The position numbers and the translations under genes are program-made. This document shows positions 9,184 to 17,739 of a DNA stretch of 64,000 nt, in pieces; positions within the stretch are counted from its first letter, which is position 1; each line of letters begins with the position of its first letter. Origin of the DNA: Tamlana flava. GTDB taxonomy: Bacteria; Bacteroidota; Bacteroidia; Flavobacteriales; Flavobacteriaceae. The DNA lies in assembly GCF_041287255.1 (NCBI RefSeq), contig NZ_JBGGTX010000004.1:496001-560000 (forward strand), read 5' to 3'. The notes under the pieces are model-generated. The model had not been told where the DNA came from. It searched no databases and saw only the letters and a program-made list of their open reading frames with translations.

Positions 9184-9804
9184 ATGGCCGAATTTGTCAG
9201 GATTTATGAAGAAAACCCTAACCCTAAGGAAATTGAAAAAGTAGTTCGTGTATTGAAACGTGGTGGATTGGTTATATACCCAACCGACACGGTTTACGGT
9301 TTGGGTTGCGACATTACCAATATTAAAGCCTTGGAGCGCGTAGCCAGAATTAAGGGCGTTAAACTAGAAAAATCCAATTTTTCATTCGTATGTCATGACT
9401 TAAGCAATTTAAGTGATTATGTGAAGCAGATTGACAATTCTGTTTTTAAAATATTGAAACGTGCGCTTCCTGGTCCTTATACGTTTATTCTTCCTGGGTC
9501 TAATTCATTACCTAATCCATTTAAGAAAAAAAAGACTGTGGGGATTCGTATTCCAGCGAACAATATTGCTTTAGAAATTGTAAAGCAGTTGGAAAACCCT
9601 ATAATATCTACTTCGATTTATGATGAGGATGAAGTTTTGGAATATACTACAGACCCAGAGTTGATTCTGGAAAAATGGGATAATTTGGTCGATTTGGTCA
9701 TAGATGGTGGTTATGGGGGCAACGAGCCTTCAACAATTATTGATTTATCTGAAAATGAGCCCATTATTGTTAGAGAGGGTAAAGGTGGCTTGGAGATTTT
9801 CTAA
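9184..9804 (+). CDS. L-threonylcarbamoyladenylate synthase (Sua5/YciO/YrdC family)
   Basis: 206 residues; the whole protein is the YrdC domain. Typical segments are VLKRGGLVIYPTDTVYGLGCD near the N-terminus (the nucleotide/threonine-binding region), the LPGPYTFIL strand, VGIRIPAN and STIIDLSENEPIIVREGKG at the end. The family makes threonylcarbamoyl-AMP for the universal tRNA modification t6A. The KSNFSFVCHDLSNL segment is closer to the YciO branch, whose exact role is less certain, than to TsaC proper. Stand-alone gene with its own start 44 bp from the divergent esterase. Confidence 0.88.
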   Translation: MAEFVRIYEENPNPKEIEKVVRVLKRGGLVIYPTDTVYGLGCDITNIKALERVARIKGVKLEKSNFSFVCHDLSNLSDYVKQIDNSVFKILKRALPGPYTFILPGSNSLPNPFKKKKTVGIRIPANNIALEIVKQLENPIISTSIYDEDEVLEYTTDPELILEKWDNLVDLVIDGGYGGNEPSTIIDLSENEPIIVREGKGGLEIF

Positions 9805-9928
9805 TTCTCTGAAGGCTGGTGTTCTAATTTTTAACTCTATTGGCTTTCAAAAATATATTAGGATACTCTTAAATTTATTAGCAAAAACACGATATTTGCT
9901 TTTACACTAACCAAAAATAAAAGAGAAT

Positions 9929-10111
9929 ATGGCAATGAATAAAAACACAATATTGGCTTGGGCAACAGTCTTAATGATAATCATGGGTGTTGTTTTGATT
10001 CTAATGGGGGCGTATAGATATGACGATGTTGCCGGATGGGGTTTTGCTACAGTTGGTATAGGTTTTTTCGCCATTGCATGGGTGTTTAATGCCCTAAAGG
10101 GAAGAGTTTAG
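9929..10111 (+). CDS. Small two-TM membrane protein (CAL67264-like family)
   Basis: 60 residues with two hydrophobic segments: residues about 8-26 (ILAWATVLMIIMGVVLILMG) and about 34-54 (GWGFATVGIGFFAIAWVF), separated by YRYDDVAG. I recognise the pattern as a small membrane protein conserved across Flavobacteriaceae, annotated as a CAL67264-type family; the function is unknown. It sits between the Sua5-like and EttA genes, on the same strand as both. Confidence 0.75.
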   Translation: MAMNKNTILAWATVLMIIMGVVLILMGAYRYDDVAGWGFATVGIGFFAIAWVFNALKGRV

Positions 10112-10199
10112 CCATTTGAATTTAAGCATAATAACTTACGCTTCTATTACCTTAAAATCTCTGTTAATCTAAAAATCTAATTTGCTAATTATCTGATAA

Positions 10200-11891
10200 A
10201 TGAGTGACGATAAGAAAATAATTTTCTCAATGTCTGGTGTTACCAAGACATTTCAAAGTGCCAATACACCTGTTCTAAAAAATATATATCTAAGCTTTTT
10301 CTATGGAGCCAAAATTGGTATTCTGGGGCTCAATGGTTCGGGTAAATCCACGCTATTAAAAATTATTGCCGGCGTTGATAAAAATTATCAAGGCGATGTG
10401 ATTTTTCAACCAGGTTACAGTGTGGGGTATTTAGAGCAAGAACCGAAGTTGGACGATGAAAAAACCGTGATAGAAGTTGTTCGAGAAGGTGCTGCTGAAA
10501 CAGTAGCCATTCTTGATGAATACAACAAAATTAACGATATGTTTGGTTTGGAAGAAGTGTATTCCAATCCAGATAAAATGGAAAAGTTGATGAACCGTCA
10601 GGCAGAGCTTCAAGACCAAATTGATGCTGCCAATGCCTGGGAATTAGATACCAAATTGGAAATTGCCATGGATGCTTTGCGCACTCCTGAAGGCGATAAA
10701 AAAATTGGTGTGCTTTCTGGAGGAGAGCGTCGTCGTGTGGCCTTGTGTAGATTATTGTTGAAAGAGCCAGATGTGTTGTTGCTCGACGAGCCTACCAACC
10801 ATTTAGATGCCGAATCGGTGCACTGGTTGGAACATCATTTGGCACAATATAAAGGAACGGTAATCGCCGTTACCCACGATAGGTATTTCTTGGACAATGT
10901 TGCAGGCTGGATTCTAGAATTGGATAGAGGTGAAGGCATTCCATGGAAAGGTAATTATTCTTCTTGGTTGGACCAAAAATCCAAACGCATGGCACAAGAA
11001 GGAAAGGCAGCTTCAAAACGACAGAAAACATTAGAACGTGAGTTGGAATGGGTACGCCAAGGTGCCAAAGGGCGTCAAACAAAGCAAAAGGCGCGTTTGA
11101 AAAACTACGACAAATTATTAAGCCAAGACCAAAAGCAGCTTGATGAAAAACTAGAAATATATATTCCGAACGGGCCACGATTGGGTACCAATGTAATTGA
11201 ATCCAAAGGCGTCAGTAAAGGTTACGGCGATAAGTTGCTGTATGAAGATTTAAGCTTCAACTTACCGCAAGCCGGAATAGTTGGTGTTATTGGACCTAAT
11301 GGTGCCGGTAAAACTACAATTTTCAGGATGATTATGGGTGAGGAAACTCCCGATAAAGGCGAATTTGTTGTAGGTGAGACAGCCAAGATTGCCTATGTAG
11401 ACCAAAGCCATTCTAATATAGACCCAGAAAAAACCATTTGGCAAAACTTTAGCGATGGGCAAGAGTTAATCTTGATGGGAGGTAAACAGGTTAATTCTAG
11501 AGCTTATTTGAGTCGTTTTAATTTCAGCGGAAGCGAACAGAACAAAAAAGTGAAACTGCTTTCGGGCGGTGAGCGTAACCGACTCCATTTGGCCATGACG
11601 CTAAAAGAAGAAGGTAACGTGCTGCTCTTAGATGAGCCTACTAACGACCTTGATGTAAACACGTTACGTGCATTAGAGGAAGGTTTGGAAAACTTTGCGG
11701 GTTGTGCTGTAGTGATATCGCACGATAGGTGGTTTTTAGATAGAATTTGTACCCATATTTTAGCTTTTGAAGGCAATAGCCAAGTGTATTTCTTTGAGGG
11801 CAGTTTTTCTGATTATGAGGACAACAAGAAAAAACGTTTGGGCGGCGATTTGATGCCAAAACGCATTAAGTATAAAAAATTGGTGCGTTAG
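10200..11891 (+). CDS. ettA: Energy-dependent translational throttle protein EttA (ABC-F ATPase)
   Basis: 563 residues, close to the 555 of E. coli EttA. Two ABC ATPase cassettes: first Walker A GLNGSGKS at 43-50, signature LSGGERRRVALC and Walker B LLLDEPTNHLDAES; second Walker A GPNGAGKT, signature LSGGERNRLHLA and LLLDEPTNDLD. The linker between them is rich in K, R and Q. No membrane segments are present, as expected for ABC-F proteins that bind the ribosomal E site and gate the first elongation steps according to ATP/ADP. A strong intrinsic terminator follows 14 bp after the stop. Confidence 0.95.
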   Translation: MSDDKKIIFSMSGVTKTFQSANTPVLKNIYLSFFYGAKIGILGLNGSGKSTLLKIIAGVDKNYQGDVIFQPGYSVGYLEQEPKLDDEKTVIEVVREGAAETVAILDEYNKINDMFGLEEVYSNPDKMEKLMNRQAELQDQIDAANAWELDTKLEIAMDALRTPEGDKKIGVLSGGERRRVALCRLLLKEPDVLLLDEPTNHLDAESVHWLEHHLAQYKGTVIAVTHDRYFLDNVAGWILELDRGEGIPWKGNYSSWLDQKSKRMAQEGKAASKRQKTLERELEWVRQGAKGRQTKQKARLKNYDKLLSQDQKQLDEKLEIYIPNGPRLGTNVIESKGVSKGYGDKLLYEDLSFNLPQAGIVGVIGPNGAGKTTIFRMIMGEETPDKGEFVVGETAKIAYVDQSHSNIDPEKTIWQNFSDGQELILMGGKQVNSRAYLSRFNFSGSEQNKKVKLLSGGERNRLHLAMTLKEEGNVLLLDEPTNDLDVNTLRALEEGLENFAGCAVVISHDRWFLDRICTHILAFEGNSQVYFFEGSFSDYEDNKKKRLGGDLMPKRIKYKKLVR

Positions 11892-11904
11892 TTAAAAAAA
11901 AAAT

Positions 11905-11931
11905 AAAAAGCCTGCATTGCAGGCTTTTTTT
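11905..11931 (+). terminator. Intrinsic terminator after ettA
   Basis: Perfect inverted repeat: arm AAAAAGCCTGC at 11905-11915, loop ATT, arm GCAGGCTTTTT at 11919-11929, continuing into a T-run. The A-rich left side means it can also end transcripts arriving from the minus-strand small genes at 11950-12392, so it is likely bidirectional. Confidence 0.85.
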
Positions 11932-11949
11932 ATGATTTATTTGAAGGTA

Positions 11950-12126
11950 TTATTTCTTGTTGTAAATATGCCCTGAGCCGATCTCAATTTCAGAGCACTC
12001 CAATTGGTTAATTCTTTCTATGTTGGAATTGAACTCCCTTAACAGCTTTTTTCTTTCTTTAATAGTACGAGCAATAAAAAATAGCAGTATAAAAATAGGA
12101 GCAATAATAAGCAGTAATGCGGTCAT
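11950..12126 (-). CDS. Small single-TM protein, 58 aa
   Basis: A 59-codon frame (58 residues plus stop) from the ATG at 12124-12126 to the TAA at 11950-11952. Residues 3-19 are strongly hydrophobic (LLLIIAPIFILLFF), then a basic linker RTIKERKKLLREF and a polar C-terminal tail ending HIYNKK. It begins 14 bp after the stop of the 83-residue membrane protein and has the same layout (TM, then charged helix), which suggests a translated two-gene unit. It ends in front of the ettA terminator. No function can be assigned. Confidence 0.55.
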   Translation of the reverse strand: MTALLLIIAPIFILLFFIARTIKERKKLLREFNSNIERINQLECSEIEIGSGHIYNKK

Positions 12127-12140
12127 GGAGGTTAAGTTTT

Positions 12141-12392
12141 TTAATTATCGCCATACATGTGGCCTTCAGTAAAATCTCGATAGGGCTTTTCCTTTTTTTC
12201 TTCTTCCTCAAATTTTTTGTTTAGGGCATCCAATTTATCATTTTCCTTTTTAAGCTTATATGATTTTCTAATGCCCAATAGCAGCAAAACCGCAAAAAAT
12301 ATCACAACAACAACAAGCACTGTTACAATTTTGGATTGGTCTATTAAAGCCAAGCTTAATGAAAATACAGAAAAGATTTGGTTGGCAAACAT
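12141..12392 (-). CDS. Small single-TM protein with charged C-terminal helix, 83 aa
   Basis: 83 residues. One hydrophobic segment at about 21-42 (KIVTVLVVVVIFFAVLLLLGI), then a highly charged helix rich in K and E (about 43-70) and a short tail FTEGHMYGDN. The upstream region is a 229-bp gap shared with the coiled-coil protein gene on the other strand. The next gene, another TM-plus-charged-helix protein, follows after 14 bp. Function unknown. The layout is that of a membrane-tethered coiled coil. Confidence 0.6.
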   Translation of the reverse strand: MFANQIFSVFSLSLALIDQSKIVTVLVVVVIFFAVLLLLGIRKSYKLKKENDKLDALNKKFEEEEKKEKPYRDFTEGHMYGDN

Positions 12393-12621
12393 TGAAGTTT
12401 AAAGCTGATTAATTTACTTATCAAATATAGTATAATTTCTTAGCTATACATTTTTGTTGTGCGAAATGTTATTCACAGTGTTATCAAAAAACTCAAATAC
12501 CGATGTAACAATTAAACGTGAAAAGATACCAATATTTAGAGCGGCTAAAATTTTGATTTAAATATTTTTTAACGAAATTGCTTGTCCGTAAAATTGTTCA
12601 ACTCTAAACACAAACCATAAC

Positions 12622-13965
12622 ATGTCAGACGATTTTGATTTATTAGAAACCTCTTCAAACGAAAAAAGTGAAAAAGTAGATGTTAATTGGGGAAAAGCCA
12701 TTGACACTATGAAATCTAAATTGTCGCAAGAAGACGACCCAGAAGTTCGACAAAAAATACTAAATGCCACTTTAGATGATGTAGTGCATATGGCCGAAAA
12801 GGACCGTACAACGCTTTTGGATGCCATTAAAGATTTAACCGATTATCAAGACGAAGTTGGTATTATTTTCGAAAAATTCTCCTCGCTAAATGCTACCGAG
12901 CAAAAAGTAATCGACGATGCCCAAAAAGCTTTAGAGCGCGCCAGAATTGAGTTGGAAGATGCCGAGGCCAAACCAGATACTTGGTGGAACAACCTTTGGG
13001 GGCGTAAAAGCAAAATTAAAAAAGCACAAGAAGAACTTAAAGCCGCTGAAAAAACAAGAGCTGCTGCCGATAATAAAGCAAAAGCTATGTTTCAAGAACG
13101 TATAGAGAGCGCTGATGTTCAAACTTTGTTAAGTGAGCTTTCATACAAGTCTCAAGCTGCAGTTGGACGCTTAAAAAATCGTGAGGTTGAAATTAATGAG
13201 GTAGAAGATAAGTTACAAGACGCCATTGTTGAAGCCACAAAAAATCATACCAAAGCTTTAGAAAAGAAAAAAGAAGTCGAAGCTAAACTTGAAGAGCAAT
13301 ATGCTTTGTTAAAACAAGCTAGACAAGAACTTGAGGATATATTGGATAAACAATCTGCAGCATATGCCCAAGCAGTTGGTAAAGTCACAGAGCTTGAGCA
13401 AAAAGTTGAAGAACTGGAAGGCCTTAAAAATGCCTACACAACCCTTGCTGCGAGTAAAGACAGCTTTGTACATAAGCACAACTTAACCATAAAAGTATTG
13501 ACATCGCTTCGTAGCAATTTGCAAACGCATCGTGCTAAATTAAAGAGTGATACCGAAGAGCGTTTAAAATATTATGATGGTTACGTGGTGGCATTGAAAG
13601 CCAGAACCGACCAAGAATTCGCTGCTATTTTAGAGCATTTAGGAGTAAAAACCGATGAGCATATTGGAGAAACTTTAGCATCCATGCATACAGCCAGTGC
13701 CAAAGCCCGTCAAGATATGATGGATAACATCCCTGTTCATGAAAAAGTGATGCAAGGTGTTTACAGTAGTTATGCTGAGGCTTTACAGGAAATCCGTGCC
13801 AAAGATGGTGAAATCCAAAAGAATTTTGCTGAACGCTATGGCATTGACATGAAAGAGATTTTTGAGGATTATTATAAAGCTGATGCCAATAAACCTGCAG
13901 GTGAAGATGGTGAGCCTGTCGGAAAACCAAAACCTAAAGCTTCAGAAGACGATTTACTATCTTAA
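12622..13965 (+). CDS. Cytoplasmic coiled-coil protein, 447 aa
   Basis: 447 residues, no signal peptide, dominated by heptad-rich helix: about residues 100-165 (around KKAQEELKAAEKTRAAAD) and about 185-300 (KKKEVEAKLEEQYALLKQARQ and neighbours), with a short tryptophan-rich break TWWNNLWGRK near 115. The C-terminal third (LRSNLQTHRAKLKSDTEER, then alpha-helical to about 430) faintly recalls TelA/toxic-anion-resistance proteins, but I would not assert homology. Relatives have been labelled microtubule-binding only because of coiled coils. It is the first gene of a seven-gene same-strand block with an AAA ATPase and a Nudix hydrolase. A hairpin terminator follows, so it may also be expressed at a higher level than the rest. 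Confidence 0.75.
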   Translation: MSDDFDLLETSSNEKSEKVDVNWGKAIDTMKSKLSQEDDPEVRQKILNATLDDVVHMAEKDRTTLLDAIKDLTDYQDEVGIIFEKFSSLNATEQKVIDDAQKALERARIELEDAEAKPDTWWNNLWGRKSKIKKAQEELKAAEKTRAAADNKAKAMFQERIESADVQTLLSELSYKSQAAVGRLKNREVEINEVEDKLQDAIVEATKNHTKALEKKKEVEAKLEEQYALLKQARQELEDILDKQSAAYAQAVGKVTELEQKVEELEGLKNAYTTLAASKDSFVHKHNLTIKVLTSLRSNLQTHRAKLKSDTEERLKYYDGYVVALKARTDQEFAAILEHLGVKTDEHIGETLASMHTASAKARQDMMDNIPVHEKVMQGVYSSYAEALQEIRAKDGEIQKNFAERYGIDMKEIFEDYYKADANKPAGEDGEPVGKPKPKASEDDLLS

Positions 13966-13978
13966 AATTTGTATTGAA

Positions 13979-14008
13979 AGCGCTTCTGGACAAGAAGCGC
14001 TTCTTTTC
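13979..14008 (+). terminator. Hairpin terminator/attenuator after the coiled-coil gene
   Basis: Arm AGCGCTTCT at 13979-13987, loop GGACA, arm AGAAGCGCT at 13993-14001, then TCTTTTC. Perfect 9-bp stem with a moderate T-run. Placed between the first and second genes of the block, it could partly uncouple their expression. Confidence 0.65.
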
Positions 14009-14046
14009 TAAATCAATTTCTAATTGAACTATTAGTTTAAAAAAAC

Positions 14047-15111
14047 ATGTCCATAAATCATATAGTAACACCCTTAGACTCTGCAATTCTTGATTCTAAA
14101 GAGCAATATGTGTTTTACCATCAAATGGTAGATTTTGCTTTTAAGGAATTGATTGTCGCAGTACAAAGGCAAAAGATTTGTAACGAGCAAGAGGTGTTGC
14201 TTTTTAAACAATACTGTGATTTATTGCTGTACTCCGTTGAAGCCATGCGTATTAAATATATGTATGATGAAGAGGATAACATGAAGGTAGATTTAACCGA
14301 ATCTGGTTTTCCAAACTATTTGGAATTTCGGTATTTGTTCAATGATTTGGAATTGCGCGACGAATACGTAAGCAAATTAACGCCCATTGCTACCCTAAAA
14401 GAGGAATTCCTGGATACTCTTTTACGAAAGAAAGAACCTATTAAGAAAAGTAAACTCTTTCAGGCGGCTTCTATAGTTTACTATACCTCGGTAAATAAAC
14501 AGTATATATTCAATCGGTTTGTACAAGGGAAAATTTTGGAAGCTCCAAAGGATTCAAAAAGTGATTTAATGACCAGTTGGAGTTTTTATGATGTGTCACA
14601 CAATCGGCCATTTATCTGCTTCATGTATTTCAATTATGATGGTAACCGAATTGAAGACCATAAAGAAGAAATTTATGATGTTTTAAAAACAGTTGCGGAT
14701 AGGGATATGGCTCTAGATATGATGGCCCATGCCATTGATAGAAAATTACCAAAAGTATTTCCAAAGCTTATAAAACGTGTTGATTTAGGCCCGTTGCATA
14801 ATGTTTTTGCAAAAGATGAAAATATGGTCACCCACACCATTTTAAAAAGCATAGCAAAGAAAGAAGTGCCTTTAGAGGCTTACGCCTTATCACTAAAAAC
14901 CGAAGAAGTATTGTCAAAAAGTGAATTTAAGGAAGGAGGCTTTTTCAGTAAACAAGTATTACAGCATTGGGAGGTTGTTTTTAAGCAGAACTATGTTTTG
15001 GCACCACATAGAGTCATTCAATTGTTATATAACAAAACACCTGAGATTATGAATAGTTTAGCAAAACCACCAATTGAAATTGCTGAATTAAAAATAGAAT
15101 TAAAGAAGTAA
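14047..15111 (+). CDS. Uncharacterised cytoplasmic protein, 354 aa
   Basis: 354 residues, no signal peptide, no membrane segment and no motif I recognise. The predicted content is mostly helical (for example FKELIVAVQRQKICNEQEVLLF and KTVADRDMALDMMAHAID). A central segment, TSWSFYDVSHNRPFICFMYF, looks like a beta strand pair. It lies between the coiled-coil protein and the AAA ATPase gene on the same strand. Its place in the block suggests that it is a partner of the ATPase, but that is inference only. Confidence 0.7.
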   Translation: MSINHIVTPLDSAILDSKEQYVFYHQMVDFAFKELIVAVQRQKICNEQEVLLFKQYCDLLLYSVEAMRIKYMYDEEDNMKVDLTESGFPNYLEFRYLFNDLELRDEYVSKLTPIATLKEEFLDTLLRKKEPIKKSKLFQAASIVYYTSVNKQYIFNRFVQGKILEAPKDSKSDLMTSWSFYDVSHNRPFICFMYFNYDGNRIEDHKEEIYDVLKTVADRDMALDMMAHAIDRKLPKVFPKLIKRVDLGPLHNVFAKDENMVTHTILKSIAKKEVPLEAYALSLKTEEVLSKSEFKEGGFFSKQVLQHWEVVFKQNYVLAPHRVIQLLYNKTPEIMNSLAKPPIEIAELKIELKK

Positions 15112-15186
15112 CGTCATAACGAGGAGCATAGCAACGTGGTTATCTTTTCAAATTTAATAGATTGCTACGTTAAACTTGCAATGACG
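15112..15186 (+). repeat. Degenerate REP-like palindrome (CGTCATnnCGAGGAG type)
   Basis: Begins right after the stop codon with CGTCATAACGAGGAGCATAG and ends with TTGCAATGACG. The two ends are imperfect inverted copies: CGTCAT at 15112-15117 against ATGACG at 15181-15186, and TAGCAACGTGGTTATCT against AGATTGCTACGTT. This matches the general form of a widespread palindromic intergenic repeat of Bacteroidota that starts CGTCATTGCGAG. It is one copy only in this window. Confidence 0.6.
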
Positions 15187-15200
15187 TAAAAAATAAAAAC

Positions 15201-17162
15201 ATGGAACACAACTCAACATTCTCAATAAAACTAACCGAGCTCGACATGCTTCGAGACGAGGCAACATCATATTTAAAAAGCGTACAATGGGAGCAAGGTG
15301 CCCGTGCAAAAAATAGGGATAAAGATGCCAAGGAAGAGTCGATTTTATTGTATTTATCGCGTGCCAATAACGGCACAAATACAGCTGATATTACATCAGT
15401 TTCAAAAACCATTTTGGCCCTAAAAAAGCGTTTGTTGCCAGATTCTGTTGCCATTCCCATTTATTTAAACCAAACCCTTTTTGCCGTACAGGAAGGCATT
15501 ACATTGGGTATTTGGATTAAAGATAGTTACTACGATGCCTCTGGATTATCGAGTTTAAACGAAAATAAATCAGCTTTAGATACCAATGGAAAAAGGGAGT
15601 TTGAAAGTAAAATGCATACCGCCACGGCGTTTATGCTATTTTCAATTGCCTATAAAATTTTAAGTGATTTAAAACCGCATGCGTCAGATGATTTAAGCGT
15701 TATGAAGCAAAAGTTTGCTGGCATTCCTGAGGTATCCTTAATGTCGCCCATTAAAGGAATTTCATGTGCCTTGTTTTATTACGACAAATACTTGGGACAT
15801 CCTGAAATAATTAAATCTGACAAGGATGTTATCAATTTTACCGTGGTATATTTTGAAGCGTTGATTGATGAAATCCAACTGCGAAAAAGTTCTTTGGAAT
15901 ATACCGAAACGATTGAAGACAGAACGTATAAACTCGAAAACTCTGAGTTTGCCATTTCTGGTTGGAACAATGTTTTTGAAGGCACAGCCAAAAGTATTGA
16001 GTTCAATAAAGTGCAATTCGAGCAAATTGTTGGTAATCGCGATGCGAAACATTTTGCCCGCCGATTGACTGAGCGTTTATTGAGCTACGATTTTATGGCG
16101 AAGAAAAATCCGTTTCAAGAACTGGGAGGTTTTATGCCCGTTTTTATGGGTTATGGTATTCCGGGAACAGGAAAAAGTATGCTCATTGCAGCCATAGCGA
16201 CTCGATTAAAGGAACATTGCGATACTTTGGATATTCCATTTTTGTTTCACCCGATGCCAGATACATTGATTTCAACTTTTCAAGGTGGTTCTGCCGAAAA
16301 AATGGTAGAGTGGATGAAACCCATGCAAGACCCAACCAAACTTATTTTTGCACCTATTGATGATGCTGAAAACAACTTGCAAGAGCGTACAGCGCAAGGC
16401 GTTTCAGCGGGTGTAAAGGAAGTTATTGGAGTGTTTTTACGTTATACCGAAGGCGCTTATGCAGTTAACTATGGTAACAGCTCCATCGGCCTGTTCACTA
16501 ATTTACCTGAAATGCTGGATAAAGCAGTTATTTCGCGTGTGCAAGGTCGGTTCAAAATTGATGGAGCCAGAACAGAACACGATTTTTTAGATCAAGACCA
16601 TTTATGGTGGCGGAAACTGGAAGATACCATGCCCGATTTTGTAAACATGCAAGGTCCAGAAAACTACAGTTATCTGCAAGACCAAGGTTTGGCAAAAAAC
16701 ATAGGGGAAATTTTGAATACCGTTGAAAAGCCAACTGAAGAACGTGTTAATGAGATTTACGATAGGGTAGAAAGGCAATTTAAAGCCAATCAACATTTGT
16801 TTTATGCTAATTTGTACAAAGACATGCAAAAGACATTTCCGTTTTTCTCTTCACGAGATGTTCGTAATATTCAATCTGCGATTTCATTGCGTTTGACCGA
16901 TTTTGATTTGGAAGAAGATTGGTTTGAAAATCCTGAAATCTATTTCAAAAAAGATTACGAAACCAAATTCAACATGCTTCAGGAATTGATGCGGGCCAAT
17001 ATGAAAGGATTGGATTTTTCAGAAATTCGTCGTCAAGAAGTGGTGCGTTATTTAGACAATGTGGCCACAATTGCCGATACCGATTTTAAACGAAAAGTAG
17101 ATGCTAGGGTGGATCAATTAAATATAGAGACTGAAGCGAGAAAAGCATTCGAAAATGAGTAG
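15201..17162 (+). CDS. AAA family ATPase, 653 aa
   Basis: 653 residues. About 290 N-terminal residues form an uncharacterised helical domain. The ATPase core follows: Walker A GIPGTGKS near 319-326, Walker B-like LIFAPIDDAE near 382-391, a sensor-1-like stretch NSSIGLFTNLPE near 430, and an arginine-rich region ISRVQGRFKIDG near 445. The C-terminal 150 residues are helical. No membrane segment. It lacks an HD/protease domain, so it is not FtsH or ClpX-like; it looks like a single-ring remodelling AAA protein. Its 3' end overlaps the Nudix gene by 8 bp, showing tight coupling. Confidence 0.85.
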   Translation: MEHNSTFSIKLTELDMLRDEATSYLKSVQWEQGARAKNRDKDAKEESILLYLSRANNGTNTADITSVSKTILALKKRLLPDSVAIPIYLNQTLFAVQEGITLGIWIKDSYYDASGLSSLNENKSALDTNGKREFESKMHTATAFMLFSIAYKILSDLKPHASDDLSVMKQKFAGIPEVSLMSPIKGISCALFYYDKYLGHPEIIKSDKDVINFTVVYFEALIDEIQLRKSSLEYTETIEDRTYKLENSEFAISGWNNVFEGTAKSIEFNKVQFEQIVGNRDAKHFARRLTERLLSYDFMAKKNPFQELGGFMPVFMGYGIPGTGKSMLIAAIATRLKEHCDTLDIPFLFHPMPDTLISTFQGGSAEKMVEWMKPMQDPTKLIFAPIDDAENNLQERTAQGVSAGVKEVIGVFLRYTEGAYAVNYGNSSIGLFTNLPEMLDKAVISRVQGRFKIDGARTEHDFLDQDHLWWRKLEDTMPDFVNMQGPENYSYLQDQGLAKNIGEILNTVEKPTEERVNEIYDRVERQFKANQHLFYANLYKDMQKTFPFFSSRDVRNIQSAISLRLTDFDLEEDWFENPEIYFKKDYETKFNMLQELMRANMKGLDFSEIRRQEVVRYLDNVATIADTDFKRKVDARVDQLNIETEARKAFENE

Positions 17163-17739
17163 TAAACAAATAAAAAACATTGAGGAAAGGTTACTTTCAG
17201 ACAATTACTATATTCTAAACCGTGTCACTTTTGATTATTTGATGCCCAATGGAAAATGGGTAAACCAAATGCGCGAGGTTTATGATAGGGGCGATGGCGC
17301 TGGTATTTTGCTCTATAATAAGGAAAAGAAAACGGTTGTTTTAACAAAACAATTCAGGATGCCAACCTTTATGAATGGTAATAAAGATGGCGTATTGATA
17401 GAAATTACTGCAGGTATGCTCGATAAGGACAACCCTGAAGCCTGCATTATTCGTGAAACCGAAGAAGAAGTAGGTTACCGTCTAAAAGAAGTTAAAAAGG
17501 TTTATGAAGCCTATTCTTCCCCAGGGGTGATGACCGAAAAAATGCACTTTTTTGTTGGAGAATACTCTGAAGATATGAAAGTTAATGAAGGTGGTGGATT
17601 GGATAGTGAACATGAAGATATTGAGGTTTTAGAACTACCTTTTCAAAAAGCGATTGAAATGCTAAATACCGGACAAATTGAAGACACTAGGACTATTGTG
17701 TTATTACAGTATGCGCAAATTCATAAGTTGTTGGAATAA
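17155..17739 (+). CDS. nudK: Nudix hydrolase, GDP-mannose pyrophosphatase NudK type
   Basis: 194 residues with the NudK/ADP-ribose pyrophosphatase layout. The Nudix box lies at 87-108 and keeps the catalytic core RETEEEVG. It has the NudK-type two-residue-longer spacing between the first Gly (GMLDKDNPE) and the Glu. The N-terminal strand YFDY-type segment RVTFDYLMPNGKWVNQMREVYDRG and the loop SSPGVMTEKMHFFVGEY match the family. Such enzymes hydrolyse GDP-mannose or ADP-ribose-like nucleoside diphosphate sugars. The start overlaps the ATPase gene by 8 bp; the stop overlaps the next start (17739). Confidence 0.85.
   Translation: MSSKQIKNIEERLLSDNYYILNRVTFDYLMPNGKWVNQMREVYDRGDGAGILLYNKEKKTVVLTKQFRMPTFMNGNKDGVLIEITAGMLDKDNPEACIIRETEEEVGYRLKEVKKVYEAYSSPGVMTEKMHFFVGEYSEDMKVNEGGGLDSEHEDIEVLELPFQKAIEMLNTGQIEDTRTIVLLQYAQIHKLLE

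Noticed and set aside
13625..13930. 101-residue minus-strand frame inside the coiled-coil gene
   Set aside because: Antisense to the helical C-terminus of the real gene; histidine/leucine-rich artefact.
12622..13965. TelA (toxic anion resistance) assignment for the coiled-coil protein
   Set aside because: The resemblance is limited to helical, charged sequence in the C-terminal part. No diagnostic motif could be matched by eye, so I left the gene without a name.
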